A DNA stretch of 64,000 bases, from contig NZ_CP033906.1 in the NCBI RefSeq assembly GCF_003816055.1, positions 930,001 through 994,000 on the forward strand, written 5' to 3'. The position numbers and the translations under genes are program-made. The notes beneath the pieces were generated by a model that worked only from the letters and a program-made list of their open reading frames with translations, was not told where the DNA came from and did not search any database. The stretch is from Bacillus sp. FJAT-42376 (GTDB lineage Bacteria; Bacillota; Bacilli; Bacillales; Bacillaceae). Of this stretch, positions 15,947-24,108 are shown in pieces (the stretch's first letter is position 1; every line of letters starts with the position of its first letter).

Positions 15947-16420
15947 TTGATACATGTTTTATTTGTCTGTCTCGGGAACATCTGCCGGTCACCGATGGCA
16001 GAAGCTGTATTCCGGGGAATGGTGAAAGAGGACGGATTGGAAGATAAAATTACGGCGGACTCAGCGGGGACTGGAGATTGGCATATCGGGAAAGCGCCCC
16101 ATGAGGGGACTCAGGAAATTCTCACACGTCATTCCATTAGCTTTGAAGGCATGGCTGCCAGACAAGTGATCAAAGAAGATTTATCCCGCTTTGATTACAT
16201 CATCTGCATGGATGCCGAAAACCTTGGCAATGTCCGCAGAATGGCGGGATACAGCCAAACCGGGCACATCGGACGCCTGCTTGATTATGTAGATGACGCG
16301 GAAGTGCTGGATGTGCCGGATCCTTATTTCACCGGCAACTTTGATGAAGTGTATGAACTTGTCGGAAAAGGATGCCGCGGGCTGCTTGAAGAAATCAAGA
16401 GGAATGATAAACTTTCATAA
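15947..16420 (+). CDS. yfkJ: Low molecular weight protein-tyrosine phosphatase (YfkJ)
   Basis: It dephosphorylates phosphotyrosine in the cytosol. The P-loop is at the extreme N-terminus: VCLGNICRSP, a CX5RS motif with nucleophile Cys8 and Arg14-Ser15. The general acid is Asp125 in VPDPYFTG. At 157 aa it has standard length. The start is TTG at 15947 with AGAGAGGG 8 bases upstream. It begins the yfkJ-yfkI-yfkH cluster (spacings 19 and 11 bases), which in B. subtilis is a stress-controlled operon. Confidence 0.93.
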   Translation: MIHVLFVCLGNICRSPMAEAVFRGMVKEDGLEDKITADSAGTGDWHIGKAPHEGTQEILTRHSISFEGMAARQVIKEDLSRFDYIICMDAENLGNVRRMAGYSQTGHIGRLLDYVDDAEVLDVPDPYFTGNFDEVYELVGKGCRGLLEEIKRNDKLS

Positions 16421-16439
16421 TAGAAAAGGGGCATGCTAA

Positions 16440-16769
16440 ATGGGAGAGAAGAATATACTTTTGCGGAATGTCTGCATCGGAGCAGCAGCAGGATTTGTGA
16501 TTTCAATGTTTCATAAGCCGACGCGAGAAGCGGTGCTGGAAGAGGCAAGGGAAATCGGAGATATGGCTGCGCATTACTACCGCAATCCATCTCTATTATC
16601 AGAGGATGTTAAGCTGAAATTAAATGATGCGAAAGATATGGTTCAGCACGTAACGGAGGATCTCCGTTATGTAAACGAAAAAGTAAACGAACTGAAAGAA
16701 ACCACTCCTGCCGTACTGGAAGCAATAAAAGACGCAAAGGAGCGGATTATCTCAAACAAAACGGACTGA
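16440..16769 (+). CDS. yfkI: YtxH-like/YfkI-type stress protein
   Basis: A 109-aa protein with a short N-terminal hydrophobic segment (residues 8-25, VCIGAAAGFVISMF) and a long amphipathic helical rest rich in Glu and Lys, which is the general plan of YtxH-like proteins. Position between yfkJ and yfkH and size indicate YfkI. Function is unknown; the related YtxH proteins are general stress proteins. Confidence 0.78.
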   Translation: MGEKNILLRNVCIGAAAGFVISMFHKPTREAVLEEAREIGDMAAHYYRNPSLLSEDVKLKLNDAKDMVQHVTEDLRYVNEKVNELKETTPAVLEAIKDAKERIISNKTD

Positions 16770-16780
16770 AGGTGATGTGA

Positions 16781-17617
16781 GTGAGCAGAAGAAAAAATCC
16801 TAATATTTTAATTGAACTCCTCAGACGATTCTCAAGGGATGAGGTGGCCGGGCTGTCCGCAGAACTGGCCTATTTTTTTCTGCTTTCCCTGTTTCCTTTT
16901 ATGATTGCCCTTATCACATTGATTGCGTTTATCCCATTATCCGTCGAAGACCTGCTGAAGTTTATCCGGCAATATGCGCCGGCCGATTCCATCATGGTGA
17001 TGGAAAGTGCCCTCTATCAGCTCATGAATCAGGAAAGCGGCCTCCTGTTTACATTCGGGATTCTGGCTGCCATCTGGTCCGCTTCAAACGGAATCGATTC
17101 CATCATGCGTGCGTTCAACCGGGCCTATGACGTGAGGGAAAACCGCTCCTTTTTAAAATCACGAGCCATTGCTATCCTTTTGGCCATCGTGATGATGGCC
17201 GTCATTGTCATTGCCCTGCTGTTCCCTGTTTTTGGACAAGAAATCGGCCTGTTTGTCTTCAGTGCCTTTGGCATACCGGAGCTGTTTTTTACCGTTTGGA
17301 ATATCATTCGCTGGGTGGCAAGTGCCATTATTATTTTCTTTATCTTCATCCTGCTTCACAAGCTCGCACCCAATAAGCGAATGATGTGGAGCCAAGCCTT
17401 TCCGGGCGCTCTTCTTTCAACCGTCGGATGGATCGTCGTTTCCTACCTGTTCTCCAATTACGTGAGCAACTTCGGGAACTACAGTGCCACCTATGGAAGC
17501 ATCGGCGGCATCATTGTCTTTATGATCTGGTTTTATTTGACCGGCATGATCATCATCATGAGCGGGGAATTAAACGCCATTTTGGTAAAAAGAGACGAGG
17601 ATACAGAAAAGCCGTGA
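16781..17617 (+). CDS. yfkH: YihY/BrkB family membrane protein (YfkH)
   Basis: A 278-aa polytopic membrane protein of the YihY/virulence factor BrkB family (formerly mis-named RNase BN). About six membrane segments are visible. The family motifs are LSAELAYFFLLSLFPF near residue 28, WSASNGIDSIMRAFNRAYDV at about 92 and the C-terminal YGSIGGIIVFMIWFYLTGMIII. It starts at GTG with GAAGGTG upstream. The transported solute, if any, is unknown. It is third in yfkJ-yfkI-yfkH. Confidence 0.9.
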   Translation: MSRRKNPNILIELLRRFSRDEVAGLSAELAYFFLLSLFPFMIALITLIAFIPLSVEDLLKFIRQYAPADSIMVMESALYQLMNQESGLLFTFGILAAIWSASNGIDSIMRAFNRAYDVRENRSFLKSRAIAILLAIVMMAVIVIALLFPVFGQEIGLFVFSAFGIPELFFTVWNIIRWVASAIIIFFIFILLHKLAPNKRMMWSQAFPGALLSTVGWIVVSYLFSNYVSNFGNYSATYGSIGGIIVFMIWFYLTGMIIIMSGELNAILVKRDEDTEKP

Positions 17618-17676
17618 GCGGAATTCTATAGGAGAAGCGATAAAGCTTCTTCAACCAGAACCGGGAGGAATGCACA

Positions 17677-17784
17677 ATGGCAAACCAATCCAAAAAAGGC
17701 GGAAGCCACACAAAGCAAAACTCCAAAAGCAAACCAAGCCATAAAACAAGCGGCAGTGCAAACGGCCAAAATGGATACCATTAA
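17677..17784 (+). CDS. 35-aa Lys/Ser/Gly-rich peptide
   Basis: A short ORF too small for most gene finders: MANQSKKGGSHTKQNSKSKP, then a second Ser/His/Asn-rich half ending NGYH. GGGAGGAATG lies just upstream and a terminator just downstream, which supports real expression. The composition (hydrophilic, basic, Asn/Gln/Ser-rich) resembles minor small spore proteins of bacilli, but I cannot assign a named family. Confidence 0.55.
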   Translation: MANQSKKGGSHTKQNSKSKPSHKTSGSANGQNGYH

Positions 17785-17790
17785 AAAATG

Positions 17791-17824
17791 AAAAGCTGAT
17801 CCTTAGGGGTCGGCTTTTTTTATT
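17791..17824 (+). terminator. Terminator after the 35-aa gene
   Basis: Imperfect stem AAGCTGATCC / GGTCGGCTT followed by T7. Confidence 0.75.
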
Positions 17825-17831
17825 TTGCATG

Positions 17832-18338
17832 GACCCTCAGTACGGTACCAGACTAAAGGTCCGTACCTGTTTTGAGGGAAATGTTGCTGGAGAAGGGTTC
17901 AAACGGTGTCTCTTCGTTCCCCCGCTGCTTTAGAGGGGCGGGGGTCAGTGCTTTGCACTGACCCTCAGTACGGTACCAGACTAAAGCTCCGTCCCTATTT
18001 TGAGGGAAACGTTGCTGGAGAAGGGTTCAAACTGTGTCTCTTCGTTCCCCCGCTGCTTTAGAGGGGCGGGGGTCAGTGCGCTGCACTGACCCTCAATACA
18101 CTACCAGACTAAAGCTCCGTCCCCGTTCGGCGAAAAACCTTGCTGCAGAAGGGTTCAAACGATGTCGCCCTGTTCCCCCGCTGCGTTAAAGGGGCGGGGG
18201 TCAGTGCTCTGCACTGACCCTCAATACACTACCAGACTAAAGCTCCGTCCCCGTTCGACGAAAAACCTTGCTGCAAAAGGCTTCAAACGATGTCCCCCCT
18301 GTTCCCCCGCTGCATTAAAGGCGCGGGGGTCAGTGCAA
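17832..18338. repeat. Four tandem copies of a 128-bp structured repeat
   Basis: GACCCTCA starts copies at 17832, 17960, 18088 and 18216, an exact 128-bp period. Copies 1-2 are very similar to each other, as are copies 3-4. Each boundary carries a perfect 10-bp hairpin GGGTCAGTGC / GCACTGACCC with a 3-nt loop, and each unit also contains CCCCCGCTG...GGGGCGGGGG. No coding logic is visible. It relates to the units at 9829-10080. Confidence 0.9.
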
Positions 18339-18361
18339 AACCAAACTGCGCTATACAAAAG

Positions 18362-18380
18362 AGAACAAACGTTCTATAAT
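18362..18380 (+). promoter_or_regulatory. LexA-type box overlapping a -10 element
   Basis: AGAACAAACGTTCT (18362-18375) fits the Gram-positive SOS box core GAAC-N4-GTTC, directly followed by TATAAT (18375-18380). No good -35 is seen. What it drives is uncertain; see the short ORFs at 18438 and 18665. Confidence 0.5.
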
Positions 18381-18437
18381 AAAAAGAGCACATTCATTTA
18401 AAATTTTGGTCTTAAATTAAATAAAACCGGGTATAGC

Positions 18438-18614
18438 ATGAGTAGAGCAATTTACAAGGTTTTGCCGGTGAACTTTATAGGTCTGCATGACGTCATTTTT
18501 TGTGAAAAAAGTTCAGTCTATGGTAGGTGGACAAGTCTGGAATTTAAAAGTAAAGTTAAGACAGACTACCAAGCCTGCAAAGCGGGAACGGCACTCCTTG
18601 TAAGATCAGCATAG
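18438..18614 (+). pseudogene. Doubtful ORF or eroded coding remnant downstream of the LexA-type box
   Basis: A 58-codon ORF begins MSRAIYKVLPVNFIGLHDV without a usable ribosome site. A second protein-like stretch in another frame (18616 onward, SLPQDVTEICEMERAIDNEN) lacks a start and overlaps the next ORF. Two adjacent plausible peptides in different frames suggest a decayed SOS-controlled gene, but this could be chance. The rest of 18381-18660 shows nothing else. Confidence 0.3.
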
Positions 18615-18664
18615 TCTTCCGCAAGATGTCACGGAAATTTGTGAAATGGAGAGGGCGATCGATA

Positions 18665-18802
18665 ATGAAAACAGGGAACAGATTAAAAAGACTGGAAGCA
18701 TTCGTTGAGAAGTATAAGAAGCTGGGTATGAGAATTGAAATCGCGAAGTCTCGCACGGAATGGTCGGATGAGACGAAAAGTTTAGCTGCCCTTAAACCAT
18801 AA
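18665..18802 (+). CDS. 45-aa basic peptide, unknown
   Basis: MKTGNRLKRLEAFVEKYKK and a second half containing RTEWSDETKSLAALKP. GGAGAGG lies 10 bases before the ATG and a strong terminator follows within two bases of the stop, which supports it as a real small gene. No family is recognised. It may belong to an SOS-linked transcript starting at 18380. Confidence 0.45.
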   Translation: MKTGNRLKRLEAFVEKYKKLGMRIEIAKSRTEWSDETKSLAALKP

Positions 18803-18839
18803 AAAATCACCCTCCTATTGCCGGGTGATTTTTTTTTTT
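18802..18839 (+). terminator. Strong terminator between facing small genes
   Basis: Stem AAATCACCC / GGGTGATTT with T11 on the plus side and an A run on the other, so it can also serve the minus-strand gene that ends at 18845. Confidence 0.88.
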
Positions 18840-18844
18840 GCTTT

Positions 18845-18991
18845 CTATTCCCCTAACTCAATATGGCGGCTGTATACATTTGTGTAGATATGCTCCACTT
18901 CTTCGTCGGTCATGTACATGAACATTTCTTTATCCATTTCTTTCATTGCTGCAATGTATTCCACCATGTTTTTCCGTTCCTGTCTGCTCAT
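18845..18991 (-). CDS. Small protein, BH0509-family-like
   Basis: A 48-aa soluble peptide, MSRQERKNMVEYIAAMKEMD and then MFMYMTDEEVEHIYTNVY. The MSRxERKNM start and the MTDEEVEH(I/L)Y core recall the BH0509 family of small Bacillus proteins of unknown function. Two in-frame ATGs exist (18997 and 18991); the AAGGAG site fits the second better (9-10 bases against 3). It is monocistronic. Confidence 0.6.
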   Translation of the reverse strand: MSRQERKNMVEYIAAMKEMDKEMFMYMTDEEVEHIYTNVYSRHIELGE

Positions 18992-19086
18992 TTTCATCCG
19001 CTCCTTTTGTTATGGTACAGTTTTTATTTTATGTATTTATTATATAACAGATAATTCAGAATGTTCAACTGTTTTTTCCAATTCCA

Positions 19087-19118
19087 TAAAAAAAGCCGCC
19101 TATTGTTTGCAGGCGACT
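19087..19118 (-). terminator. Terminator of the MFS gene
   Basis: On the minus strand AGTCGCCT / AGGCGGCT (one G-U pair) followed by T7; it overlaps the stop codon. Confidence 0.85.
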
Positions 19119-20260
19119 GTTTTTTCTTGCTTTCTTCCCTTCAACATAAAAACGGCTAAGACAGACAGGAGCAGGAAGGCGACGATATGAAAGAAGCTGC
19201 TTCCGGGCATGTATTCCATGTAAAGCCCCCCGATGACCGGGCCGCTGATGCTCCCGACGCTGAAACAGATTCCGCACAGGAGATTTCCCGCTGGCAGCAA
19301 ATGCTTCGGAAGCAAATCCGCCATATAGGTGAGGCCGAGTGAAAAAGTCGATCCCAGCACCATTCCGGCAAGGAAGAAACAAATGAGCAGCAGAATAAAG
19401 GAGTGGGTAAAGCTTGCTGCTAAAAAGGACAGGAATCCTAAGAACAAAACGATTGGAATGATGAGTTTTCTTCCGAATTTATCACTGAGAATTCCAAGAG
19501 GCAGCTGAAAAATAATGCCTCCGACTGCAAAAGCAGGGAGCAGGATCGCTACATTTTCAGGAGAAAACCCCTGCCTGAGGGCATAAACAGGGTAGTTCCC
19601 ATTAAGGGAAGACTCGAGAAATCCGTAAACAAACGGAGGCAAAAACGCAATCCATGACAGCTTCCAAGCCTCTTTAAATCTCGCTGTGCTCCCGGCAGGC
19701 CCGGAAACCTCCTGCTCCGGAAAATCGTTTCTTAAAATAAAGGCAAGGCCCCAAATCAAGAGACTGACGGATCCGCTGATGATGAAAGGGAGATTTGGAT
19801 TTACAGCAGCTAAACTAGTCAGAACAGGGCCTGCGGCAAATCCAAGTCCGAAGCAAAGTCCGTACAGGGAAATATTTTTCCCTCTGTTTTGGTCAGAAGA
19901 AATAGAGGTAATCCACGTTTGGGTGGAAAAGTGAAGCATATGATCCCCGATTCCGACAAGAAGCCTCAGGACAAACCAAATCCAGAAGGACTGCAGAACA
20001 GGAAAGGCGAAAAGGCTGGCCATGACGAGAAAGCCGCCAATGATAATCATTTTTTTATAGCCCAGCTTCTGCAGAGGCTTTTCCATAAAGGGGGAAGCGA
20101 GCAGTACGCCGATATAAAGGCCTGTTGCATGAAGCCCGTTTAATGAAGAGGGATAGCCCTGCTGTTCAAAGAGGATGGCAATCACAGGCAGCAGCATCCC
20201 TTGGGAAAAACCGGAAACGGTCACAATACTGATTAAGATGGCAAAGCGTATTTTATTCAT
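19100..20260 (-). CDS. MFS transporter (YfkF-like)
   Basis: A 386-aa, 12-helix major facilitator protein, probably a drug or metabolite exporter. The intracellular loop 2-3 motif is seen as MEKPLQKLGYKKMIIIGGF and its second-half repeat as GILSDKFGRKLIIPIVLFLG. The N-terminal helix includes GFSQGMLLPVIAILFEQQG. Family, size and position between yfkH and yfkE agree with YfkF of B. subtilis, but paralogues are many so I leave the symbol blank. Confidence 0.85.
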   Translation of the reverse strand: MNKIRFAILISIVTVSGFSQGMLLPVIAILFEQQGYPSSLNGLHATGLYIGVLLASPFMEKPLQKLGYKKMIIIGGFLVMASLFAFPVLQSFWIWFVLRLLVGIGDHMLHFSTQTWITSISSDQNRGKNISLYGLCFGLGFAAGPVLTSLAAVNPNLPFIISGSVSLLIWGLAFILRNDFPEQEVSGPAGSTARFKEAWKLSWIAFLPPFVYGFLESSLNGNYPVYALRQGFSPENVAILLPAFAVGGIIFQLPLGILSDKFGRKLIIPIVLFLGFLSFLAASFTHSFILLLICFFLAGMVLGSTFSLGLTYMADLLPKHLLPAGNLLCGICFSVGSISGPVIGGLYMEYMPGSSFFHIVAFLLLSVLAVFMLKGRKQEKTVACKQ

Positions 20261-20383
20261 AAGTTAACCCCGCTGATGTAAATTTCTCACTTTTTTAAGC
20301 CTATCACCGCCGGGAGCCTCAGGCAACAAATTTTAGAATATCGGTGAAAAAGGATATGATAAGGAAAAAGAGGGGGAAATCTG

Positions 20384-20767
20384 ATGAACTTTAACATGAC
20401 GGAAAAAGGATTTGCTGCGGACTTGGAGTTTGGGAATCTTCAGGTTTCAGGCGATGAACAATATGGGTTTAGACCTTATCAGCTAATGGTAGCTTCGGTT
20501 GCTGTATGCAGCGGCGGGGTTCTCCGGAAAATTCTCGAGAAAAAGCGTCTCCACATCGAAGACATTCAAATCGAGGCGAAAGCGGAAAGAAATGAAGCGG
20601 AAGCAAACCGGATTGAACGGATTCATGTTCACTTTGCGATTAAAGGGAAAGACCTTAAAGAAGAAGCGATTGCAAAGGCGATGGAGCTGACTCGGAAGAA
20701 CTGTTCCATGGTCCGGTCTGTAGAAGGCAGCATAGACATACAAGAAACGTTTGAAATCATCGGGTAA
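20384..20767 (+). CDS. OsmC/Ohr family peroxiredoxin-like protein
   Basis: A 127-aa thiol peroxidase-fold protein. The two redox cysteines are Cys42 (MVASVAVCSGG) and Cys107 (TRKNCSMVRSVEG), spaced as in OsmC. QYGFRPYQLMVASVAVC is the conserved helix start. It probably reduces organic hydroperoxides in the cytosol. AGAGGGGG lies before the ATG. Confidence 0.88.
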   Translation: MNFNMTEKGFAADLEFGNLQVSGDEQYGFRPYQLMVASVAVCSGGVLRKILEKKRLHIEDIQIEAKAERNEAEANRIERIHVHFAIKGKDLKEEAIAKAMELTRKNCSMVRSVEGSIDIQETFEIIG

Positions 20768-20825
20768 GGAGTATCTGGTAAGTCCGGTTTAAAGCTTCTC
20801 TCCCTTTTTATCTAGCATTTGTTTT

Positions 20826-20954
20826 GCTGATTTCCGCTGCAGGCTGCTTGCTTTCCGCGGGGCGGGCGGTGAGCCTTCTCAGCGCTTTGCGCCTGCGGGG
20901 TCTCACCTGTCCCGCTATTCCCGCTGGAGTCAAGCACCTTCCGCTCCAATCAGC
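20826..20954. repeat. 129-bp dispersed intergenic repeat, copy 1
   Basis: It begins GCTGATTTCCGCTGCAGGC and ends CCAATCAGC, giving GCTGATT/AATCAGC terminal inverted repeats. The interior is GC-rich with several nested palindromes (CCGCGGGGCGGGCGG; GCGCTTTGCGC). It is highly similar to 50898-51026. It fills most of the gap 20768-21201, which holds no gene. Confidence 0.85.
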
Positions 20955-20990
20955 AATACCAAGTTTGTTCAGAAATAAGTGTTTTAAAAA

Positions 20991-21019
20991 ACCCCCTGGG
21001 CACCCAGGGGGTTTTGGTT
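20991..21019 (+). terminator. Strong terminator downstream of the repeat
   Basis: Perfect stem ACCCCCTGGG / CCCAGGGGGT with a 2-nt loop, then TTTGGTTTT. It may end the OsmC transcript, which would then include the repeat. Confidence 0.75.
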
Positions 21020-21170
21020 TTCATTATAATTCCTCTTCAAGATTCAAGACTTTTCAGACAGCCGCATTGTAAGGATTGTTCGAGGTGCGGGGCTCTTGAG
21101 TCAGCCAAGTAAAGTGAAGATGGCTTCTCTTGTTTAATAGGTATGATTCTGCTCAGATCGGGCGAAATTG

Positions 21171-21200
21171 AAAAAGAACGGTCATCAATGACCGTCCTTT
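21171..21200 (-). terminator. Terminator of the ydaG-like gene
   Basis: On the minus strand GGACGGTCA / TGACCGTTC with a 4-nt loop followed by T5. Confidence 0.82.
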
Positions 21201-21201
21201 T

Positions 21202-21624
21202 CTATTTCATTTCAAGTGTTTCCGGATCATCTCCGGCTTTTGCATAATAGCAGAACTTTTCAGGTTCAAGCTTCAGGAGCATGAAATCCGGATCGTCCGG
21301 ACCTTTGATCCAGTCTTTCAGCTTCTCATTCCAGAATTTTTCTTTAAGGGAAGCGGACTCTTCAACAGATGCTTTCGCTTCCACCTCGGCATACTCATCC
21401 TGAAATCCTTTTCCTTCATAGCCAAGCAGAAGATGGACCGAAGGGTTTTCGTTAATATCCTCTGCCTTATGGGTTTTTTTGCTTGTAGCGGTATAAAGGG
21501 TCAGCCCTTCGTGAAAAAATAGCATGAAACGGGAGTAGGGCTTGCTGTTCCGGACGGTTGCCATCGAGCCGATTTGATGGTTGTCGAGCAGTTTTATAAT
21601 TTTTGCTTCCAGGTGATTAGACAT
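21202..21624 (-). CDS. PNPOx-like flavin protein, general stress protein 26 (YdaG-like)
   Basis: A 140-aa protein with the pyridoxamine-5'-phosphate-oxidase-like split barrel, which usually binds FMN or F420/haem. MSNHLEAKIIKLLDNHQIG, SMATVRNSKPYSRFMLFF and the C-terminal KDWIKGPDDPDFMLLKLEPE match the YdaG/GsiB26 type in bacilli. A role in oxidative or general stress is likely from the family. GGAGG precedes the start. It is divergent from the Ca2+/H+ antiporter gene with about 116 bases between starts. Confidence 0.85.
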   Translation of the reverse strand: MSNHLEAKIIKLLDNHQIGSMATVRNSKPYSRFMLFFHEGLTLYTATSKKTHKAEDINENPSVHLLLGYEGKGFQDEYAEVEAKASVEESASLKEKFWNEKLKDWIKGPDDPDFMLLKLEPEKFCYYAKAGDDPETLEMK

Positions 21625-21740
21625 TTTTTCATTCCTCCTTGCTTTCTAGGTTAATTTGCATCAAAAGCGGGGAAACATACATGAGGACCGGCATCTGGAA
21701 ATACATATTAATGATCAAAGAAAGTAAGGTGAAGGTAATG

Positions 21741-22793
21741 ATGAATCGTATTTTTCTTATAGCTGTTATTGCAGGAATCCCGCTGTCTGTTCTTGGCAGC
21801 CTGCTCCACTGGCCTTCCTTGATCATGTTCGTCGTATACTGTTTGACGATTATTGCCCTTGCAGGATTTATGGGAAGGGCGACTGAAAGTTTAGCCATTG
21901 TGGCAGGGCCCAGAATCGGAGGCCTCCTTAATGCCACGTTCGGGAACGCCGTGGAGCTGATTATCTCGATTTTTGCCCTCCAGGCTGGCTTGAACGGGGT
22001 TGTTCTCGCTTCCCTGACCGGTTCTGTCATCGGAAACCTGCTGCTTGTTGGAGGATTATCCTTCCTTATCGGGGGATTGAAGTATAAGAGACAGGAATTT
22101 AATGTCTATGATGCCCGCCATAATTCAGGGCTCCTCATTTTTTCAATTATTGTCGCTTTTGTGATCCCGGAAGTTTTTTCAATGAATATGGAAGAAGCCA
22201 AGACGCTCTCATTCAGTGTCGGCATCTCGATCATTCTGATTCTTCTTTATCTTTGCGCCCTGTTCTTCAAACTTGTGACCCACCGCGGGGTGTATAAGCA
22301 CAAAACCGATGAAGCGGGCGAACATGAAGAGCCGGAATGGAGTGCGAAAAAAGCGGTGGTTGTCCTGCTGCTTGCCACAATCGCGGTTGCCTATGTTTCG
22401 GAAAATCTGGTCCATACATTTGAAACTGTCGGAGAGCAGCTTGGATGGAGCGAGCTGTTTATCGGGATTATCATTGTCGCCATCGTCGGAAATGCTGCAG
22501 AGCATGCATCCGCGATTGTGATGGCGTTCAAAAACAAGATGAATGTCGCGGTAGAGATTGCCGTCGGATCCACCCTGCAGGTCGCTATGTTCGTAGCACC
22601 GCTACTAGTCCTGCTATCGCTCATGTTTGAAAAGAGCCTCACGCTTGTGTTCACGCTGCCTGAGCTGATTTCCATGGTCACTGCGGTCTTCCTGACGATT
22701 ATCCTGACCAATGACGGAGATACGAACTGGTTCGAGGGGGCGACCCTGCTCGCGGCGTATTTTATTATGGGGATTGGATTTTACCTGCTTTAA
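21741..22793 (+). CDS. yfkE: Ca2+/H+ antiporter (YfkE/CaxA)
   Basis: A 350-aa, roughly 11-helix cation/proton exchanger of the CaCA superfamily that exports Ca2+. The two alpha repeats with catalytic Glu are clear: GLLNATFGNAVELIISIFAL and IVGNAAEHASAIVMAFKNKM. The whole sequence follows B. subtilis YfkE closely. The open frame runs from 21639, but AAGGTG at 21726-21731 and alignment to YfkE place the start at 21741 (MNRIFLIAVIAG). An acidic loop is present at about residues 195-205 (HKTDEAGEHEEPEW). Confidence 0.93.
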   Translation: MNRIFLIAVIAGIPLSVLGSLLHWPSLIMFVVYCLTIIALAGFMGRATESLAIVAGPRIGGLLNATFGNAVELIISIFALQAGLNGVVLASLTGSVIGNLLLVGGLSFLIGGLKYKRQEFNVYDARHNSGLLIFSIIVAFVIPEVFSMNMEEAKTLSFSVGISIILILLYLCALFFKLVTHRGVYKHKTDEAGEHEEPEWSAKKAVVVLLLATIAVAYVSENLVHTFETVGEQLGWSELFIGIIIVAIVGNAAEHASAIVMAFKNKMNVAVEIAVGSTLQVAMFVAPLLVLLSLMFEKSLTLVFTLPELISMVTAVFLTIILTNDGDTNWFEGATLLAAYFIMGIGFYLL

Positions 22794-22794
22794 T

Positions 22795-22832
22795 TAAAAA
22801 AGAGAACTCCGCGATACGGGGTTCTCTTTTTT
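22795..22832 (+). terminator. Terminator of yfkE
   Basis: AAAAAGAGAAC...GTTCTCTTTTTT with inner CCG/CGG pairs. Confidence 0.88.
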
Positions 22833-23002
22833 ACGCCAGTTTCAGGCTTATGTGGCGGTTCCTGTTACACCTTCGCCATTAAAAAAAGCGGCTGGCCCGA
22901 TAAGGAGCCAGCCAATCATTTGTAGGACGAAACCACAATCACACTTTAAATTGCTTACCTACATCATATAATTTTAGATTAAATTTGTAAATATTCAGAT
23001 AA

Positions 23003-23034
23003 AAAATATAAAGAGGGCAGGAATCTGCCCTCTT
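23003..23034 (-). terminator. Terminator of the copC-copD pair
   Basis: Perfect stem AAGAGGGCAG / CTGCCCTCTT, then TATATTTTTT on the minus strand. Confidence 0.85.
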
Positions 23035-24107
23035 TAAATGCTGGTCATGATAAAGAGATACGAAGAGACCGTAAACAGCAGTCCGAATAAAAAAGCGGAT
23101 ACGGCCGAGGCGTGTTTCCGGAACTGGAGGACCAGGAGAATCATGAAGACGATGGCGAGCAGTCCGAACAATACGCTCGATCCGCCTAATGAAAATCCGA
23201 TGTCCGTGTCAGGGGACAGCAGCTTAAACAACGAGGAAAGCCCGTCGCTTGCCTTGACCACCTCGATATTATGAGGCGGGTTCTGCTGGCCGAGCACTCC
23301 GGTTACCGGGAAAACAAGGAGAAGAAACAAGCTCTCCGTCCTCGTCCATCTTCTCGGGTCCCTGTCGCTCCCTTGCTTTAAAACCCTCTTCATATAAAAA
23401 CCATTCATGAATCCGAACACAAGCACTGGTACGATAATCAGATGCTTAATGAGCAAGTATTGGCCATAATCAATCGCCCACGTTTGGGGATAGTTGGCTA
23501 CGTTCATAAGGAGCGTCATCATCAAAAAGCCCGTGAAAATGACTAGGGCAACCAGGATCCATGCAACGGGAGAAAACCACTTAAGGAAAGAAAGCCAGTT
23601 TCGGCTGTTTTTTGAAAACCAGCTCACTTGAAGAAGAATCCCGATCCATACACTCATGGTCAGAAAGTGAATGGCGTGGTACAGCACCCCGTAACCGCTG
23701 AGGGAGGCGGTGTGGCTGTTCACGCTGATCGAAAAAATAAGGCAAATCACAAAAAATAAAGAAATGGTCCGGTATTGTACATCGTCAAAAATCGGTGCAA
23801 ACGTGATAAATAAATAAAACATAATGATAAGGACAAGCGAAAGGGCCCACATCTGCCCAATCTGGAAATCCTTGATCACCTGCACAACGGCCCCAAAAAA
23901 TCCTTTTGTTTCATAAAAGCGGGAAGCAAGCTGCAGGACAGGAGAAATAGAAAAAACAGCCACTCCGAGCGTGGCGAGCTGCATCCATCTTTTCGGCATA
24001 TGGATATCCGGTTTTTTGGACGCCGGTATATAGGACATAAAAAGGGCCCCCATAAGAATCGAAAAGCTGAAATAAAGCCCGACTTCGGAAATCATAATCC
24101 AAAGCAT
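23034..24107 (-). CDS. CopD family copper-transport membrane protein
   Basis: A 357-aa membrane protein with eight or nine helices and the copper resistance D (CopD) domain in the middle (HTASLSGYGVLYHAIHFLTMSVWIGILLQ, conserved His). It probably moves copper across the membrane together with the exported CopC partner encoded one base upstream. Both CopC- and CopD-type parts occur fused in B. subtilis YcnJ; here they are separate. It is co-transcribed with the upstream gene. Confidence 0.85.
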   Translation of the reverse strand: MLWIMISEVGLYFSFSILMGALFMSYIPASKKPDIHMPKRWMQLATLGVAVFSISPVLQLASRFYETKGFFGAVVQVIKDFQIGQMWALSLVLIIMFYLFITFAPIFDDVQYRTISLFFVICLIFSISVNSHTASLSGYGVLYHAIHFLTMSVWIGILLQVSWFSKNSRNWLSFLKWFSPVAWILVALVIFTGFLMMTLLMNVANYPQTWAIDYGQYLLIKHLIIVPVLVFGFMNGFYMKRVLKQGSDRDPRRWTRTESLFLLLVFPVTGVLGQQNPPHNIEVVKASDGLSSLFKLLSPDTDIGFSLGGSSVLFGLLAIVFMILLVLQFRKHASAVSAFLFGLLFTVSSYLFIMTSI

Positions 24108-24108
24108 A

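Noticed and set aside
17832..18338. Possible CRISPR or coding repeat
   Set aside because: The 128-bp units are contiguous without unique spacers and contain stop codons in all frames.
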